Positions 54,389-63,998 of a DNA stretch of 64,000 bases are shown here, one piece after another. Origin of the DNA: Flavobacterium psychrophilum (GTDB taxonomy: Bacteria; Bacteroidota; Bacteroidia; Flavobacteriales; Flavobacteriaceae); NCBI GenBank assembly GCA_945874225.1, contig CAMCFT010000009.1:56683-120682 (forward strand), written 5' to 3'. Within the stretch, counting starts at the first letter, position 1; every line of letters begins with the position of its first letter. The notes below the pieces were generated by a model, which saw only the letters and a program-made list of their open reading frames with translations, ran no database searches and was not told the DNA's origin. The translations under genes and the position numbers were made by a program.

Positions 54389-57300
54389 TTATCGATTTAT
54401 ATATAAATATCCTGTACGTTCTTTTACTGTTCCATCAGATTTAACGTATTTAAGCATATAGTAATACGTGTCTTCCGGTAATTGATCTGATGCTGAAATG
54501 GTAACTCTTCCAGCAGATTCTCCTTTGAAAAAATTATCTCCTTGTCCATATCCGCTCACTTCATAAACCAAAACTCCCCATCGATTGTAAATCTCTAGTG
54601 TGTTGTTTGGATATTTTTCGATATTTCTAATCGTAAATACACTATTTTTCACATCATCACTAGTAGGTGATACTCCGTTGAAAATCTCTAAATCATCTTC
54701 TGAATTTGATGAATTATGGTTGTTAATTTCCAAATAATCTGGAATTCCATTTCCATTGCTGTCAAAAGGATGAGTTGGGTCGGTTCCAATTTCTTCACCA
54801 TTTAAAAGTCCATCACCGTCACAATCTCCATTTAGGAAAATTGCAGATTGTTGTACTGTCACGTGCTCTTCGATCGAATCGCAAGGATCTAATGGATTAG
54901 TTCCATCGATTACTTCTTGACCATTTTTAACACCATCTCCATCACAATCTAAAACAGGATTATCGACACAAGCACCTACATTTACAGTGATTTTTGCTAT
55001 GTTTGAAAAACCTCCTAGATTATCTTGAATTATATAATTTACCGGAGTTGTATTACCACTAAACGAAGGCAAAGGATCAAATGTTACTGTTCCGTTTGCA
55101 TTGGCTGTGTAAGTTCCTTCTCCTGCTACAACAAAAATAGTTTGAATACCAGGTGTAGCTGAGTCTAAATCAATTGTTGCACTATTTATCGTTCCATCAA
55201 TATCATAATCATTACTTGAGACTGAGATAATGACATTCACATCACTTAATGTTGTCGCACTATCATTCGCTGCAACTGGTAGATCATTGACTGGAGTAAC
55301 CGTGATAGTCAATGTTTGGTTCACACATATTTTTGGTAATGGAGTTCCTGAATCACATACTTCAATTGTAATTATATCGGTTCCGTTGAAATTTGGATTT
55401 GGAGTATAAACATAAGTTCCATCGGTGTTGATGACAATCGTTCCGTTACTTGGTCCACTTACTGGTGTCGTCGTTACTACTAATGGTGTGCCATCTGGAT
55501 CTGAATCACCTGCATCGGTTAGATCTCCGCCTACTGTTGGTGTGTCTTCATTTGTCGTATTAACATCATTATCTACTATTGGCGTGTCATTGACTGGTGT
55601 TACTGTAATAGTCAATGTTTGGTTCACACACATTTTTGGCAATGGAGTTCCTGAATCACATACTTCAATTGTAATTACATCGGTTCCGTTGAAGTTTGGA
55701 TTTGGAGTATAAACATAAGTTCCATCGGTGTTGATGACAATCGTTCCGTTTGTTGGTCCAGATACTGGCGTTGTTGTTACTATTAATGGTGTGCCATCAG
55801 GATCTGAATCACCTGCATCGGTTAAATCTCCGCCTACTGTTGGATTGTCTTCATTTGTTGTATTGACATCATTATCCACTATTGGCGAGTCATTTACTGG
55901 TGTTACTGTAATAGTCAATGTTTGGTTCACACATATTTTTGGCAATGGCAATCCTTGGTCACATACTTCAATTGTAATTACATCCGTTCCGTTGAAGTTT
56001 GGATTTGGAGTATAAACATAAGTTCCATCGGTGTTGATGACAATCGTTCCGTTTGTTGGTCCAGATACTGGCGTTGTTGTTACTATTAATGGTGTGCCGT
56101 CTGGGTCTGAATCACCTGCATCAGTTAAATCTCCGCCTACTGTTGGATTGTCTTCGGTTGTCGTATTGACATCATTATCCACTATTGGCGCGTCATTTAC
56201 TGGTGTTACTGTAATTATTTCACTAGCTGTTGCTGTTCCTCCATTGCCATCGCTGATGACATAAGAAATGTTTATTGGTGTCGATGAATTGAAGTTCAAT
56301 GCTGGAGTAAAAGTAATCGTTCCACCCGAAGTGATATTTACTGTCCCATTTGGAACTGTTATTACTTGGGCTATTCCAGGCGTAAGTAATGTTCCGTTGA
56401 TAGAAATTATGATTAACGTATCAATATCCGCATCGCTATCTCCAGTTAATGGTGTCAAAGTTACTGAACTATCTTCAGCGACTGTATAAGTATCGTCAAC
56501 AGCTATTGGGGTACAGTTTGGTTTAACATTAAGTGCTGTAGCCGTTGCTGTAGAACTACATCCGCCAACACTTTTGATTATCACATTATAACTTGTTCCC
56601 GCCGTTAATAATGATTTAATATTACTCGCTTGAAAATTTGCTCCGTTGTCAAAACTATACCAATCACTTGCATTTTGAACCGTTACCGTTATTGTTCCGG
56701 TTGCTGTGGCACAAGTTGGTTGTGTTACTGTCGTTAAAGGTGTTGCTGGTGTTGCCAACTGTGCTGAATTACTGAACGATGCTGAATCTACTGAGGTACA
56801 ACTTCCATTTCCTGATTTTACCTTGTAAGATGTTCCTGCTGTCAATCCGCTTATTAATCCTGCTCCATTTATTGTTATACCTGCCGTTGCCGGTGTAAAG
56901 GTGTAGGTGTTGGCTGCATTATAATTGCTTATTGTGCTGATTCCAGATGCTGAACAACTTGCTGCTGTAGCACTTAATGTTGGCGTTGTTGGTGTTGCCA
57001 ACTGTGCTGCATTGCTGAACGATGCTGAATTTACTGAGGTACAACTTCCATTTCCTGAAGTTACCGTGTAAGACGTTCCTGCTGTTAAGCCGCTTATTAA
57101 TCCTGCTCCACTTATTGTAATTCCTGCCGTTGCCGGTGAAAAGGTGTAAGTGTTGGCTACATTATAATTGCTTATTGTGCTGATTCCAGATGCTGAACAA
57201 CTTGCCGCTGTGCCACTTAATGTTGGCGTTGTTGGTGTTGCCAACTGTGCTGCATTGCTGAACGATGCTGAATCTACTGAGGTACAACTTCCATTTCCTG

Positions 57301-59500
57301 ATTTTACCTTGTAAGATGTTCCTGCTGTCAATCCGCTAATTAATCCTGCTCCATTTATTGTTATTCCTGCCGTTGCCGGTGAAAAGGTGTAAGTGTTGGC
57401 TACATTATAATTGCTTATCGTGCTGGTTCCAGAGGCTGAACAACTTGCTGCTGTAGCACTTAATGTTGGTGTATCTGGACAGGCTACAGGTACTGCTGGT
57501 GTAACCGTAGATGAATCATTACTAGCTACGGGATCAGTTTCGTTGGCTGAAATGGTTGCTGTGTTTGCAAAACTACCTGATGCATTTACGGTTGCAGTAA
57601 TGGTCATAGAAGCACTGGCGGCATTGGACAAACTGCCTATCGTCCAGTTTGGTGCCGTCCAAGTACCTATAGTTGGCACTGTTGCACTTACAAATGTATA
57701 TCCCGCAGATAAAATATCATTTACTACAACTCCTGTTGCTCCATAAGGCCCTGCATTGGATGCAGTTAAAGTAAACGTCACATTATCTCCCACATTTGGG
57801 GTAGCATTATCAACAGTTTTTACAATGCCTACATTGGCATTACAATCTTCTGATATTAAGGTAGCTTGTGTTGTTTTCTGTACACCACAATCTGGATCTG
57901 TTACTGTATATCCAACAATTGTAGTGCCTATACCCGTAAAAGTCAACACGTTTCCAACCAATGTTGCTGGCCCAGAAACTTTCGAATAAGTACCTCCTGA
58001 AGGCGTCCCCATTATAGTTGTTGAAGTTCCATTACAATATTTTCCATTTGTACTTAAGGTTGGTGTACCAGTTATTTGAAGATCTATTGATGATGCACCA
58101 CATATATAAACTACTGCTGTTTTATAGGTAAATATTGATTCAGTAGTAGTGTCTGGCGTACCATCAGCCATACTACCTCCTATTCTATGTCCCACATAAC
58201 CAAAAAAGTCTGTACATTTTTTGGATATCATTGTTGTGTGTCCTCCTGTTTCAACTGCTAAAATTTTATCTGCTAGTATTGTTGGTGAGCCAACTTCTAT
58301 TCCTAGGGGAATTCCTGGGTCAAAAGTTCCCGTACCACCTCTTCCTAACATTTCACCTTGGGCACTTCCCCAATTGTATAACATAGAATCTGAATTTAGA
58401 ACATTTATATTTCCATAATTCCCATCGTGTTCTTCTGGTGATATCCAATGAATATTGTTCATAATAGGGCCAGTTTTAGAAGTATATCTTGGTTGTACCC
58501 AACTAGGTCTTTCTGTTGTTGTTGTCCAATCCCCTAGTTGACTGGATGAATTATCTCCTAAAGAATATAAATTCCCATTAGCATTTAAAACATAATAACT
58601 TGTGAGACCACCATCACTTGTAGCACCTATCATTTTTATAGGATCTAAACTTGGCAAAGTCACTGAGGTCGCACGATCTCTAGAGCCTTGAGCTAAATTA
58701 TCAGCCAGATAGGTTTGTGTACCCCAAGTCCACAATGTTCCGTCTGATTTTAAGGCAAAAAGGGAATTTGGAGCTCCTCTTACCGCTATTATGTTAGTTA
58801 AAGGATTGGTTGATGTATCTGTAACTCTATGCCATTTAACTGCATCACCAGCTGAAAGCGTTCCAGTTAAACCTGTTCCAGTATTTTCTCCTTGTAGTGA
58901 TGTTATTACCCAAACATCACCACCACAAGTTACAATAGCAACTGTTTTTGATGTTACAAACATCATTTTCACATCCGTTGGAATTACCCCAGAAGGCAAA
59001 CCATTTGCTTGACCGTTAATAATAAGTTTTTGAAAAGTTGAAGAGCTGGTTGCATCAGCGTGCAAAACAGTTCCCTCTTTTCCCCAAGCAAACAAACCGG
59101 TTGTAGATAAAAGTATTCCTTGCGCAGAAAGTGTTTTTGAACCAAGTCCTACTTTTAAAACAGCACCAGTCAAAGCTGGAAAATTTGTGTTATCAATAAT
59201 TGTTGGAGACAACAAATCTGAGGTTCCATTATTTGCCATCGCCTGTCCCCAAAGTTTATAAACTCCGGTAGAGGTTCTTACAGCAGTAGCATGAAATGAG
59301 CTAGTAAAGTTATCATACTCTAAAGTTGCAGCATTAGTAGTAGAACCCATTCCAAAATTCAAATAGTCAGTATCAGGACAGGTGTCTAAAAATCCACATT
59401 GAGCGTAACTTGTTGTAAAAGCAGAAAACAATAGGTATAACAAAAAAAACGTATTAACTATTTTGTTTGTTTTAAAAATTGACGTAAAATTCATTCTCAT
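54389..59500 (-). CDS. Giant T9SS type B surface adhesin with RCC1-like, DUF11 and tandem repeats
   Basis: From ATG 59500 the protein has 1,703 residues. A signal peptide (NTFFLLYLLFSAFTTSYA) is followed by an RCC1-like beta-propeller (~60-460; DGTLWTWGTQTY, NSDSMLYNWGSAQGEMLGRGG), a DUF11 domain (NVGIVKTVDNATPNVGDNVT), three 81-residue cysteine-bearing repeats, a PKD-like segment, a cadherin-like domain, three almost identical 101-residue VCBS/cadherin-like repeats, calcium-binding DCDGDG repeats (thrombospondin type 3-like), and a gliding-type C-terminal domain (LEIYNRWGVLVYEVSGYGQG ... YYYMLKYVKSDG). It should be exported by SprA and displayed on the cell surface. The frame opens at 59545, but 59500 avoids overlap with the preceding gene. 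Confidence 0.92.
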   Translation of the reverse strand: MRMNFTSIFKTNKIVNTFFLLYLLFSAFTTSYAQCGFLDTCPDTDYLNFGMGSTTNAATLEYDNFTSSFHATAVRTSTGVYKLWGQAMANNGTSDLLSPTIIDNTNFPALTGAVLKVGLGSKTLSAQGILLSTTGLFAWGKEGTVLHADATSSSTFQKLIINGQANGLPSGVIPTDVKMMFVTSKTVAIVTCGGDVWVITSLQGENTGTGLTGTLSAGDAVKWHRVTDTSTNPLTNIIAVRGAPNSLFALKSDGTLWTWGTQTYLADNLAQGSRDRATSVTLPSLDPIKMIGATSDGGLTSYYVLNANGNLYSLGDNSSSQLGDWTTTTERPSWVQPRYTSKTGPIMNNIHWISPEEHDGNYGNINVLNSDSMLYNWGSAQGEMLGRGGTGTFDPGIPLGIEVGSPTILADKILAVETGGHTTMISKKCTDFFGYVGHRIGGSMADGTPDTTTESIFTYKTAVVYICGASSIDLQITGTPTLSTNGKYCNGTSTTIMGTPSGGTYSKVSGPATLVGNVLTFTGIGTTIVGYTVTDPDCGVQKTTQATLISEDCNANVGIVKTVDNATPNVGDNVTFTLTASNAGPYGATGVVVNDILSAGYTFVSATVPTIGTWTAPNWTIGSLSNAASASMTITATVNASGSFANTATISANETDPVASNDSSTVTPAVPVACPDTPTLSATAASCSASGTSTISNYNVANTYTFSPATAGITINGAGLISGLTAGTSYKVKSGNGSCTSVDSASFSNAAQLATPTTPTLSGTAASCSASGISTISNYNVANTYTFSPATAGITISGAGLISGLTAGTSYTVTSGNGSCTSVNSASFSNAAQLATPTTPTLSATAASCSASGISTISNYNAANTYTFTPATAGITINGAGLISGLTAGTSYKVKSGNGSCTSVDSASFSNSAQLATPATPLTTVTQPTCATATGTITVTVQNASDWYSFDNGANFQASNIKSLLTAGTSYNVIIKSVGGCSSTATATALNVKPNCTPIAVDDTYTVAEDSSVTLTPLTGDSDADIDTLIIISINGTLLTPGIAQVITVPNGTVNITSGGTITFTPALNFNSSTPINISYVISDGNGGTATASEIITVTPVNDAPIVDNDVNTTTEDNPTVGGDLTDAGDSDPDGTPLIVTTTPVSGPTNGTIVINTDGTYVYTPNPNFNGTDVITIEVCDQGLPLPKICVNQTLTITVTPVNDSPIVDNDVNTTNEDNPTVGGDLTDAGDSDPDGTPLIVTTTPVSGPTNGTIVINTDGTYVYTPNPNFNGTDVITIEVCDSGTPLPKMCVNQTLTITVTPVNDTPIVDNDVNTTNEDTPTVGGDLTDAGDSDPDGTPLVVTTTPVSGPSNGTIVINTDGTYVYTPNPNFNGTDIITIEVCDSGTPLPKICVNQTLTITVTPVNDLPVAANDSATTLSDVNVIISVSSNDYDIDGTINSATIDLDSATPGIQTIFVVAGEGTYTANANGTVTFDPLPSFSGNTTPVNYIIQDNLGGFSNIAKITVNVGACVDNPVLDCDGDGVKNGQEVIDGTNPLDPCDSIEEHVTVQQSAIFLNGDCDGDGLLNGEEIGTDPTHPFDSNGNGIPDYLEINNHNSSNSEDDLEIFNGVSPTSDDVKNSVFTIRNIEKYPNNTLEIYNRWGVLVYEVSGYGQGDNFFKGESAGRVTISASDQLPEDTYYYMLKYVKSDGTVKERTGYLYINR
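55292..56200 (-). repeat. Three near-identical 303-bp coding repeats
   Basis: Three tandem units of 101 codons each encode the VND.PIVDNDVNTT.ED ... cadherin-like domain of the adhesin. Differences are a few bases per unit, including synonymous ones, indicating recent duplication or gene conversion. Unit boundaries fall at about 55595 and 55898. Confidence 0.85.
56745..57473 (-). repeat. Three 243-bp coding repeats
   Basis: Three tandem 81-codon units in the adhesin encode ATAASCSASGISTISNYN ... GNGSCTSVDSASFSN. They differ at few positions; two cysteines per unit could form a disulphide in each domain. Confidence 0.8.
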
Positions 59501-59504
59501 AATT

Positions 59505-60227
59505 TTATAATTTATTAGGGTAATAATAGGATTGAGCTTGGCCATTTATATCAAAAAAGTCAAACATAACATAGGTTTCTTTAGATGCAATACCTTTCAG
59601 TTGATAAACGATTTTATGTCTTCCGGATGTTAACGTGATTTTATTATTTGGTGAACTTCCAATAATAGCAGCTCCTACACCGGCAACAAAGACTCTTGCG
59701 TCTGAAAAGACAGTACTTTCGTTTTTGTTATTATAGGATTCAAAATCAATCTCAACTGAAACTTCTGCATTTTGAAGTTCTTTTCCACCAACAATATTTT
59801 CCGAAAATTTAATTGTCGAAAAATCAAATCTCATTTTAAGAGCATTAACTTTAATAATCATTTTTTCCTGAAACGGAGGATGATTACATTCTCCTTTATT
59901 GTGTTTTTTATTTTCAAAAAAACTAATTTCATAAATTCCTGGTTTTTCAAAAATGTATTCATTAATTTGATTTCCACTTAAACTGGCAACTATATTTTCT
60001 TGAGTATTAGTTATCGTCCAACTTGATGTATTTTCAATCTTACCAAAATCAATCTTTTCTCCAAAAGAAATTACTTTGTAAAACTGATTATCACTTAAAT
60101 TTAAAACTATATCACTTGCAGAAAAATTAGCTTGAGCTATTCCTTCAAAGCATACTATAATTGAAAGAAAGTATAAAAAATATCTAATTGACTCTTTACA
60201 TTTTCTATTATTATTTAGAAACTTCAT
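59505..60227 (-). CDS. Hypothetical secreted protein preceding the giant adhesin
   Basis: The 240-residue protein has a signal peptide (YFLYFLSIIVCFEGIAQA near residues 15-33) and a beta-rich mature part: an Ig/PKD-like first half (KPGIYEISFFENKKHNKGE) and a second half with GRHKIVYQLKGIASKETYVMF. No named family is recognised. It is the first gene of the leftward adhesin operon, and the adhesin starts 4 bases after its stop. A role in adhesin export or presentation is possible by context only. Confidence 0.75.
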   Translation of the reverse strand: MKFLNNNRKCKESIRYFLYFLSIIVCFEGIAQANFSASDIVLNLSDNQFYKVISFGEKIDFGKIENTSSWTITNTQENIVASLSGNQINEYIFEKPGIYEISFFENKKHNKGECNHPPFQEKMIIKVNALKMRFDFSTIKFSENIVGGKELQNAEVSVEIDFESYNNKNESTVFSDARVFVAGVGAAIIGSSPNNKITLTSGRHKIVYQLKGIASKETYVMFDFFDINGQAQSYYYPNKL

Positions 60228-60671
60228 ATTATGATGAATTTGTTAATTACTGATGTAATTATTATTTGGCTTACTAGATTAAAACAGCTTGTGCAAAATT
60301 TGACATAACTAAACATCTTCTTTCTGTAAAACATTTCAGAAAAAAAACGAAAAATTACAAATATAACTTTTTGAGGTAGTGATAGGTAAAAATTTTCAAT
60401 ATGCTTATATTTAGTGATTTGGGGCACAAACAAGTATGTTTGAATGGACGAAATTTTTATGAATAATTTTATTTTATGAATAAATACTTATAAACGAAAA
60501 TATAATACTCATAAACAAAAATTGATTTTTTTGATAAATTGCCAAACAATTAAAGAACTCATCAATATCTCTTATTGAAGAATCTAAATTAAATGCAAAA
60601 GTACTTTGTAAAAGGCAGAAAATAAATTTACACCCCAGTTAGAGTGTAGTGTTTTGCAAAACGAGACGCTT
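60228..60671. other. Gene-free 444-bp interval upstream of the adhesin operon
   Basis: AT-rich DNA with no supportable gene; a 69-codon minus-strand frame at 60224-60433 lacks any protein-like features. It contains the -7 box at 60358-60365 and a perfect 12-base palindrome GTTTTGCAAAAC (60651-60662) just after the regulator gene. Nothing else is recognised. Confidence 0.5.
60358..60365 (-). promoter_or_regulatory. Candidate -7 box for the adhesin operon
   Basis: The minus strand reads TATATTTG (TAnnTTTG). It would give a transcript with a ~125-base leader before the first gene (start 60227). The closest upstream TTG is 31 bases away, so the -33 element is missing or atypical. Confidence 0.4.
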
Positions 60672-61910
60672 TTATAACAGATTAGGCTTGTCTATTAGGG
60701 ATTTTTTCTCAAAATAATCCGAAGGTGTTTGACTAGTCACCTTCTTAAAAGCTTTAATAAATGAACTACGAGAATTAAAACCAGATTCTTTGGCCAAACC
60801 TTCGAGTGAAAACTGCCTCCAGTTTTCGTCATAACGATGGGTTAAAATGTAATCAACACGATACCGATTAATAAAATCAGCATAATTCAATCCATATTCT
60901 CTATTGATAACTATCGATAAATGATGCACTGGAATATCACAGTCAGCAGCCATTTGCCTTATAGAATAGCCCTTTTCCAAAAAGGGGTTTCGTGTAGTAA
61001 TAAAGGATTCTAATTTTTCCTTATATTCATTTGTCTTCACTGAAGAAAGAGAAAAAATTTTGTGTGAAGAATTGCTTTTTTTATCCGCTTCAAGAAATTC
61101 AGACAAATCCTTTTGCTCGTTTAATCCATAAAGAATCCTAGGATTAAACATCAGATTGATAGCGCTAAAGAATAGTATTAAGCCAAGTGGCAGAAGAGTT
61201 TGGGTTGCTAAATTACTCTCGTTGTGAAAAAGGAAAAGCAAAAAAAGACTTACATACAACAAGCCGTTAAGAATAGTTAACCTTTTGAGCCAATTCCAAA
61301 TCACTAAATTATTTTTTGACCATTGCTTATTTCCCTTATAAAAAAGCATTAATAAACGAACTTGAAAAACCTGATACACAACGCCAATTCCTGTCTTTAA
61401 AACAGGATGAAAATAGGCAGGCAACAATCCTTCTTTTTGCTGCGGCAACAATTCAGGGTGTGAAAACATATACTTTATATAGACAATCTTTTCTGGAGTA
61501 GGAATAAGGTAAAACGGAGTAAGCTCAACCAAATGAAGGGATGCCGGCATAAAATGAAGCCAATCCCATTTACTAAAAGCAGTTTCGTGATTAAGAATAG
61601 TCCTAACATATAAATAAAAAAGTGGTGGTACTAAATATTGAAAAGGTAGTCCAATCCTCCAAAGATTTGGATAATGTATATAAAAACCATCGATGTAAAT
61701 AAAACTATTGAAAATAAGAACAATAGAAATAGTAAGTAAAGCTAATGCGAGTAATCTAGTACTATGCCTTGAATCTCGGTTTAAAACCACAAGGATAATA
61801 ACACAAATAATTCCCATTAGGAAGCTAAGAAAAAAGAAAAAAAATAATATGTTATTTATATTAATCACTGGGGTAATTCTATGAATAAAATCTGAAAAAT
61901 AATAATTCAA
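60672..61910 (-). CDS. Membrane-integrated AraC-family transcriptional regulator
   Basis: The 412-residue protein has about seven N-terminal membrane helices (~20-45, ~52-72, ~88-108, ~118-135, ~175-195, ~212-232, ~240-260) and a C-terminal AraC-type double helix-turn-helix (~295-405; IRQMAADCDIPVHHLSIVINREYGL and GLAKESGFNSRSSFIKAFKKVTSQTPSDYF). This layout senses a signal in or across the membrane and binds DNA at the membrane. Its target is unknown; the divergence from nothing and position beside the adhesin operon are suggestive only. A TATTTTTG box (61922-61915) lies only 5 bases before the ATG. Confidence 0.88.
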   Translation of the reverse strand: MNYYFSDFIHRITPVININNILFFFFFLSFLMGIICVIILVVLNRDSRHSTRLLALALLTISIVLIFNSFIYIDGFYIHYPNLWRIGLPFQYLVPPLFYLYVRTILNHETAFSKWDWLHFMPASLHLVELTPFYLIPTPEKIVYIKYMFSHPELLPQQKEGLLPAYFHPVLKTGIGVVYQVFQVRLLMLFYKGNKQWSKNNLVIWNWLKRLTILNGLLYVSLFLLFLFHNESNLATQTLLPLGLILFFSAINLMFNPRILYGLNEQKDLSEFLEADKKSNSSHKIFSLSSVKTNEYKEKLESFITTRNPFLEKGYSIRQMAADCDIPVHHLSIVINREYGLNYADFINRYRVDYILTHRYDENWRQFSLEGLAKESGFNSRSSFIKAFKKVTSQTPSDYFEKKSLIDKPNLL

Positions 61911-61988
61911 TTTGCAAAAATAGCTTTTATTCTCGAATAATAAACATACCGCTTTATCATTAAAAATAATATAAAGTATTGCAAATAA

Positions 61989-62912
61989 TCATTTTAAAAA
62001 ATTAACATTTCGCTTCAATCCTTCAAAATTTGCCCTTTTCAATGGAGAATTATTAAAAACAGCCTTAAAAGTTTCATCTGTGATTTCTTCCCAATCTTTC
62101 TTTGACATCGAAAGTATTTCCGGATTGGGATTGAAAAGTGGTTCGCTATGAGGTTTCGAAAATCTATTCCAAGGGCAAACATCTTGGCAAACATCACATC
62201 CAAAAACCCAATCATCAAACTTTCCCTTCATTTCCAAAGGAATATTTTCCTTGAGTTCAATGGTAAAATAGGAAATACATTTGCTGCCATCAACAATATA
62301 TGGCGAGACAATAGCTTGCGTGGGGCAAGCATCAATACAAGCGGTGCAGGAGCCGCAATGATCTGTCGTTGCGTGGTCATATTCTAAATCTAAGTCAATA
62401 ATAAGTTCTGCGATAAAATAAAAAGAACCAACCTTTTGTGTCAATAAATTGCTGTTTTTACCAATCCAACCCAAACCACTTTTTGCTGCCCAAGCTTTAT
62501 CTAAGACCGGAGCTGAATCTACAAAAGCCCGTCCAGAAACTTCACCAATATTCGATTGAATGGAGAATAGTAATTCCTTGAGTTTTTCCTTGATTACAAA
62601 ATGATAATCTTGTCCGTATGCGTATTTTGATATTTTATAAGAAGCTTGATTTTGAAACTCTGAAGGATAATAATTCAATAAAAGTGAAACAACACTTTTG
62701 GCATCATCTACAAGCAAAGTCGGATTCAATCGTTTGTCAAAATTATTTTCCATATAGGACATTTGACCGTTCATTTGGTTATTTAACCAATGTTCCAATC
62801 GCGGAGCTTCTTCTTCCAAAAATCCAGCTTTGGATATGCCACAAGACAAAAACCCGAGGCGTTTGGCTTCGGATTTTATGAATTGAGTGTATTTTTCTTT
62901 ATTGTTTATCAA
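61989..62912 (-). CDS. queG: Epoxyqueuosine reductase
   Basis: The 307-residue cobalamin-dependent enzyme makes the last step of tRNA queuosine synthesis, reducing epoxyqueuosine. Two [4Fe-4S] motifs are intact: [12 protein letters not shown] (Cys186, 189, 192, 196) and [10 protein letters not shown] (Cys239, 242, 246). The active-site Asp is in [13 protein letters not shown], and [10 protein letters not shown] precedes the clusters. The C-terminal HEAT-like extension of some family members is absent. It starts 1 base after the ruvB stop. Confidence 0.93.
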   Translation of the reverse strand: MINNKEKYTQFIKSEAKRLGFLSCGISKAGFLEEEAPRLEHWLNNQMNGQMSYMENNFDKRLNPTLLVDDAKSVVSLLLNYYPSEFQNQASYKISKYAYGQDYHFVIKEKLKELLFSIQSNIGEVSGRAFVDSAPVLDKAWAAKSGLGWIGKNSNLLTQKVGSFYFIAELIIDLDLEYDHATTDHCGSCTACIDACPTQAIVSPYIVDGSKCISYFTIELKENIPLEMKGKFDDWVFGCDVCQDVCPWNRFSKPHSEPLFNPNPEILSMSKKDWEEITDETFKAVFNNSPLKRANFEGLKRNVNFLK

Positions 62913-62913
62913 A

Positions 62914-63936
62914 TTAAAATAATCCTCCTTGAGTATTCAATTTAATTTTTCCTAAATGTTTATATGCTTTTTCGGTAACTTCTCTTCCTCGTGGTGTTCG
63001 CATAATGAAGCCTTCCTGAATTAAAAATGGTTCATATACTTCTTCAATTGTTTCACTGCTTTCAGAAACGGCTGTCGCCAAAGTGGATAAACCTACTGGG
63101 CCACCTTTAAATTTATCGATGATGGTGTTCAGAATTTTATTGTCCATTTCGTCCAAACCGTGAGCATCAACATTCAAAGCTTTTAAAGCATACCGAGCAA
63201 TTTCAATGTCAATAGTTCCATTTCCTTTGATTTGCGCAAAATCACGAACGCGACGCAATAATGCATTGGCAATACGAGGTGTTCCTCTACTTCGACCCGC
63301 AATTTCAATAGCAGCTTCCATAGAAATGGGCATTTTTAAAATTGTGGCACTTCGTTCGACAATGGTTGTCAAAAGTTCGGTAGTATAATATTGTAGTCGA
63401 GATGAAATTCCAAAACGAGCCCGCATTGGTGCGGTCAACAAACCGGAACGCGTGGTTGCGCCTATTAGTGTAAAAGGATTTAAATTGATTTGTACTGTTC
63501 TGGCGTTGGGACCTGACTCAATCATAATATCAATCTTGAAATCCTCCATTGCCGAATATAAATACTCTTCAACAATTGGGCTTAATCTATGGATTTCATC
63601 AATAAAAAGAACGTCCCTTTCTTCGAGATTTGTAAGCAACCCTGCTAAATCTCCAGGTTTGTCTAGCACTGGACCTGAAGTTATTTTAATTCCAACTTGC
63701 AATTCGTTGGCAAGAATATTGGCCAAAGTTGTTTTTCCCAATCCAGGAGGCCCGTGAAAAAGAGTGTGATCAAGCGCTTCGTTTCTTTGATTAGCCGCTT
63801 GAACAAAAACTTTCAGGTTTTCCAGAATTTGTTCCTGCCCTGCAAAATCATCAAAAGATAGCGGCCTCAATTTTTTCTCGAGATCAAGTTCTTCTGGATT
63901 ATAGCTGTTGTTTGTTGGGTCTAAGTTTTCATTCAT
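62914..63936 (-). CDS. ruvB: Holliday junction DNA helicase RuvB
   Basis: The 340-residue AAA+ motor drives branch migration with RuvA. It has [11 protein letters not shown], Walker [11 protein letters not shown] (~61-70), Walker B LFIDEIHR, sensor 1 LIGATTRSG, the arginine finger region APMRARFG and a C-terminal winged helix ([19 protein letters not shown]). Complete, normal length. It is followed by queG. Confidence 0.96.
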   Translation of the reverse strand: MNENLDPTNNSYNPEELDLEKKLRPLSFDDFAGQEQILENLKVFVQAANQRNEALDHTLFHGPPGLGKTTLANILANELQVGIKITSGPVLDKPGDLAGLLTNLEERDVLFIDEIHRLSPIVEEYLYSAMEDFKIDIMIESGPNARTVQINLNPFTLIGATTRSGLLTAPMRARFGISSRLQYYTTELLTTIVERSATILKMPISMEAAIEIAGRSRGTPRIANALLRRVRDFAQIKGNGTIDIEIARYALKALNVDAHGLDEMDNKILNTIIDKFKGGPVGLSTLATAVSESSETIEEVYEPFLIQEGFIMRTPRGREVTEKAYKHLGKIKLNTQGGLF

Positions 63937-63940
63937 TCTA

Positions 63941-63948
63941 CAAATATA
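63941..63948 (-). promoter_or_regulatory. Candidate -7 box for ruvB-queG
   Basis: The minus strand reads TATATTTG, 5-12 bases before the ruvB start; a second match (TAACTTTG) is at 63957-63950. The second gives a more usual leader. A clear -33 box was not seen. Confidence 0.35.
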
Positions 63949-63967
63949 ACAAAGTTATGAGCAAATA

Positions 63968-63998
63968 AAAATGCCTTTCGAAAGGAAAGGCATTTTTA
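63968..63998. terminator. Intrinsic terminator near the window edge
   Basis: AAAATGCCTTTC and GAAAGGCATTTT arms surround a short loop, with T runs on both strands. It probably ends a gene that lies beyond the right edge and runs leftward. Confidence 0.7.

Noticed and set aside
55425..56264. Repeated plus-strand open frames over the adhesin repeats
   Set aside because: They recur every 303 bases because the underlying DNA repeats; they lack features of real genes.
60224..60433. 69-codon open frame upstream of the secreted protein
   Set aside because: AT-rich Phe/Ile/Lys translation overlapping the candidate promoter; no features.
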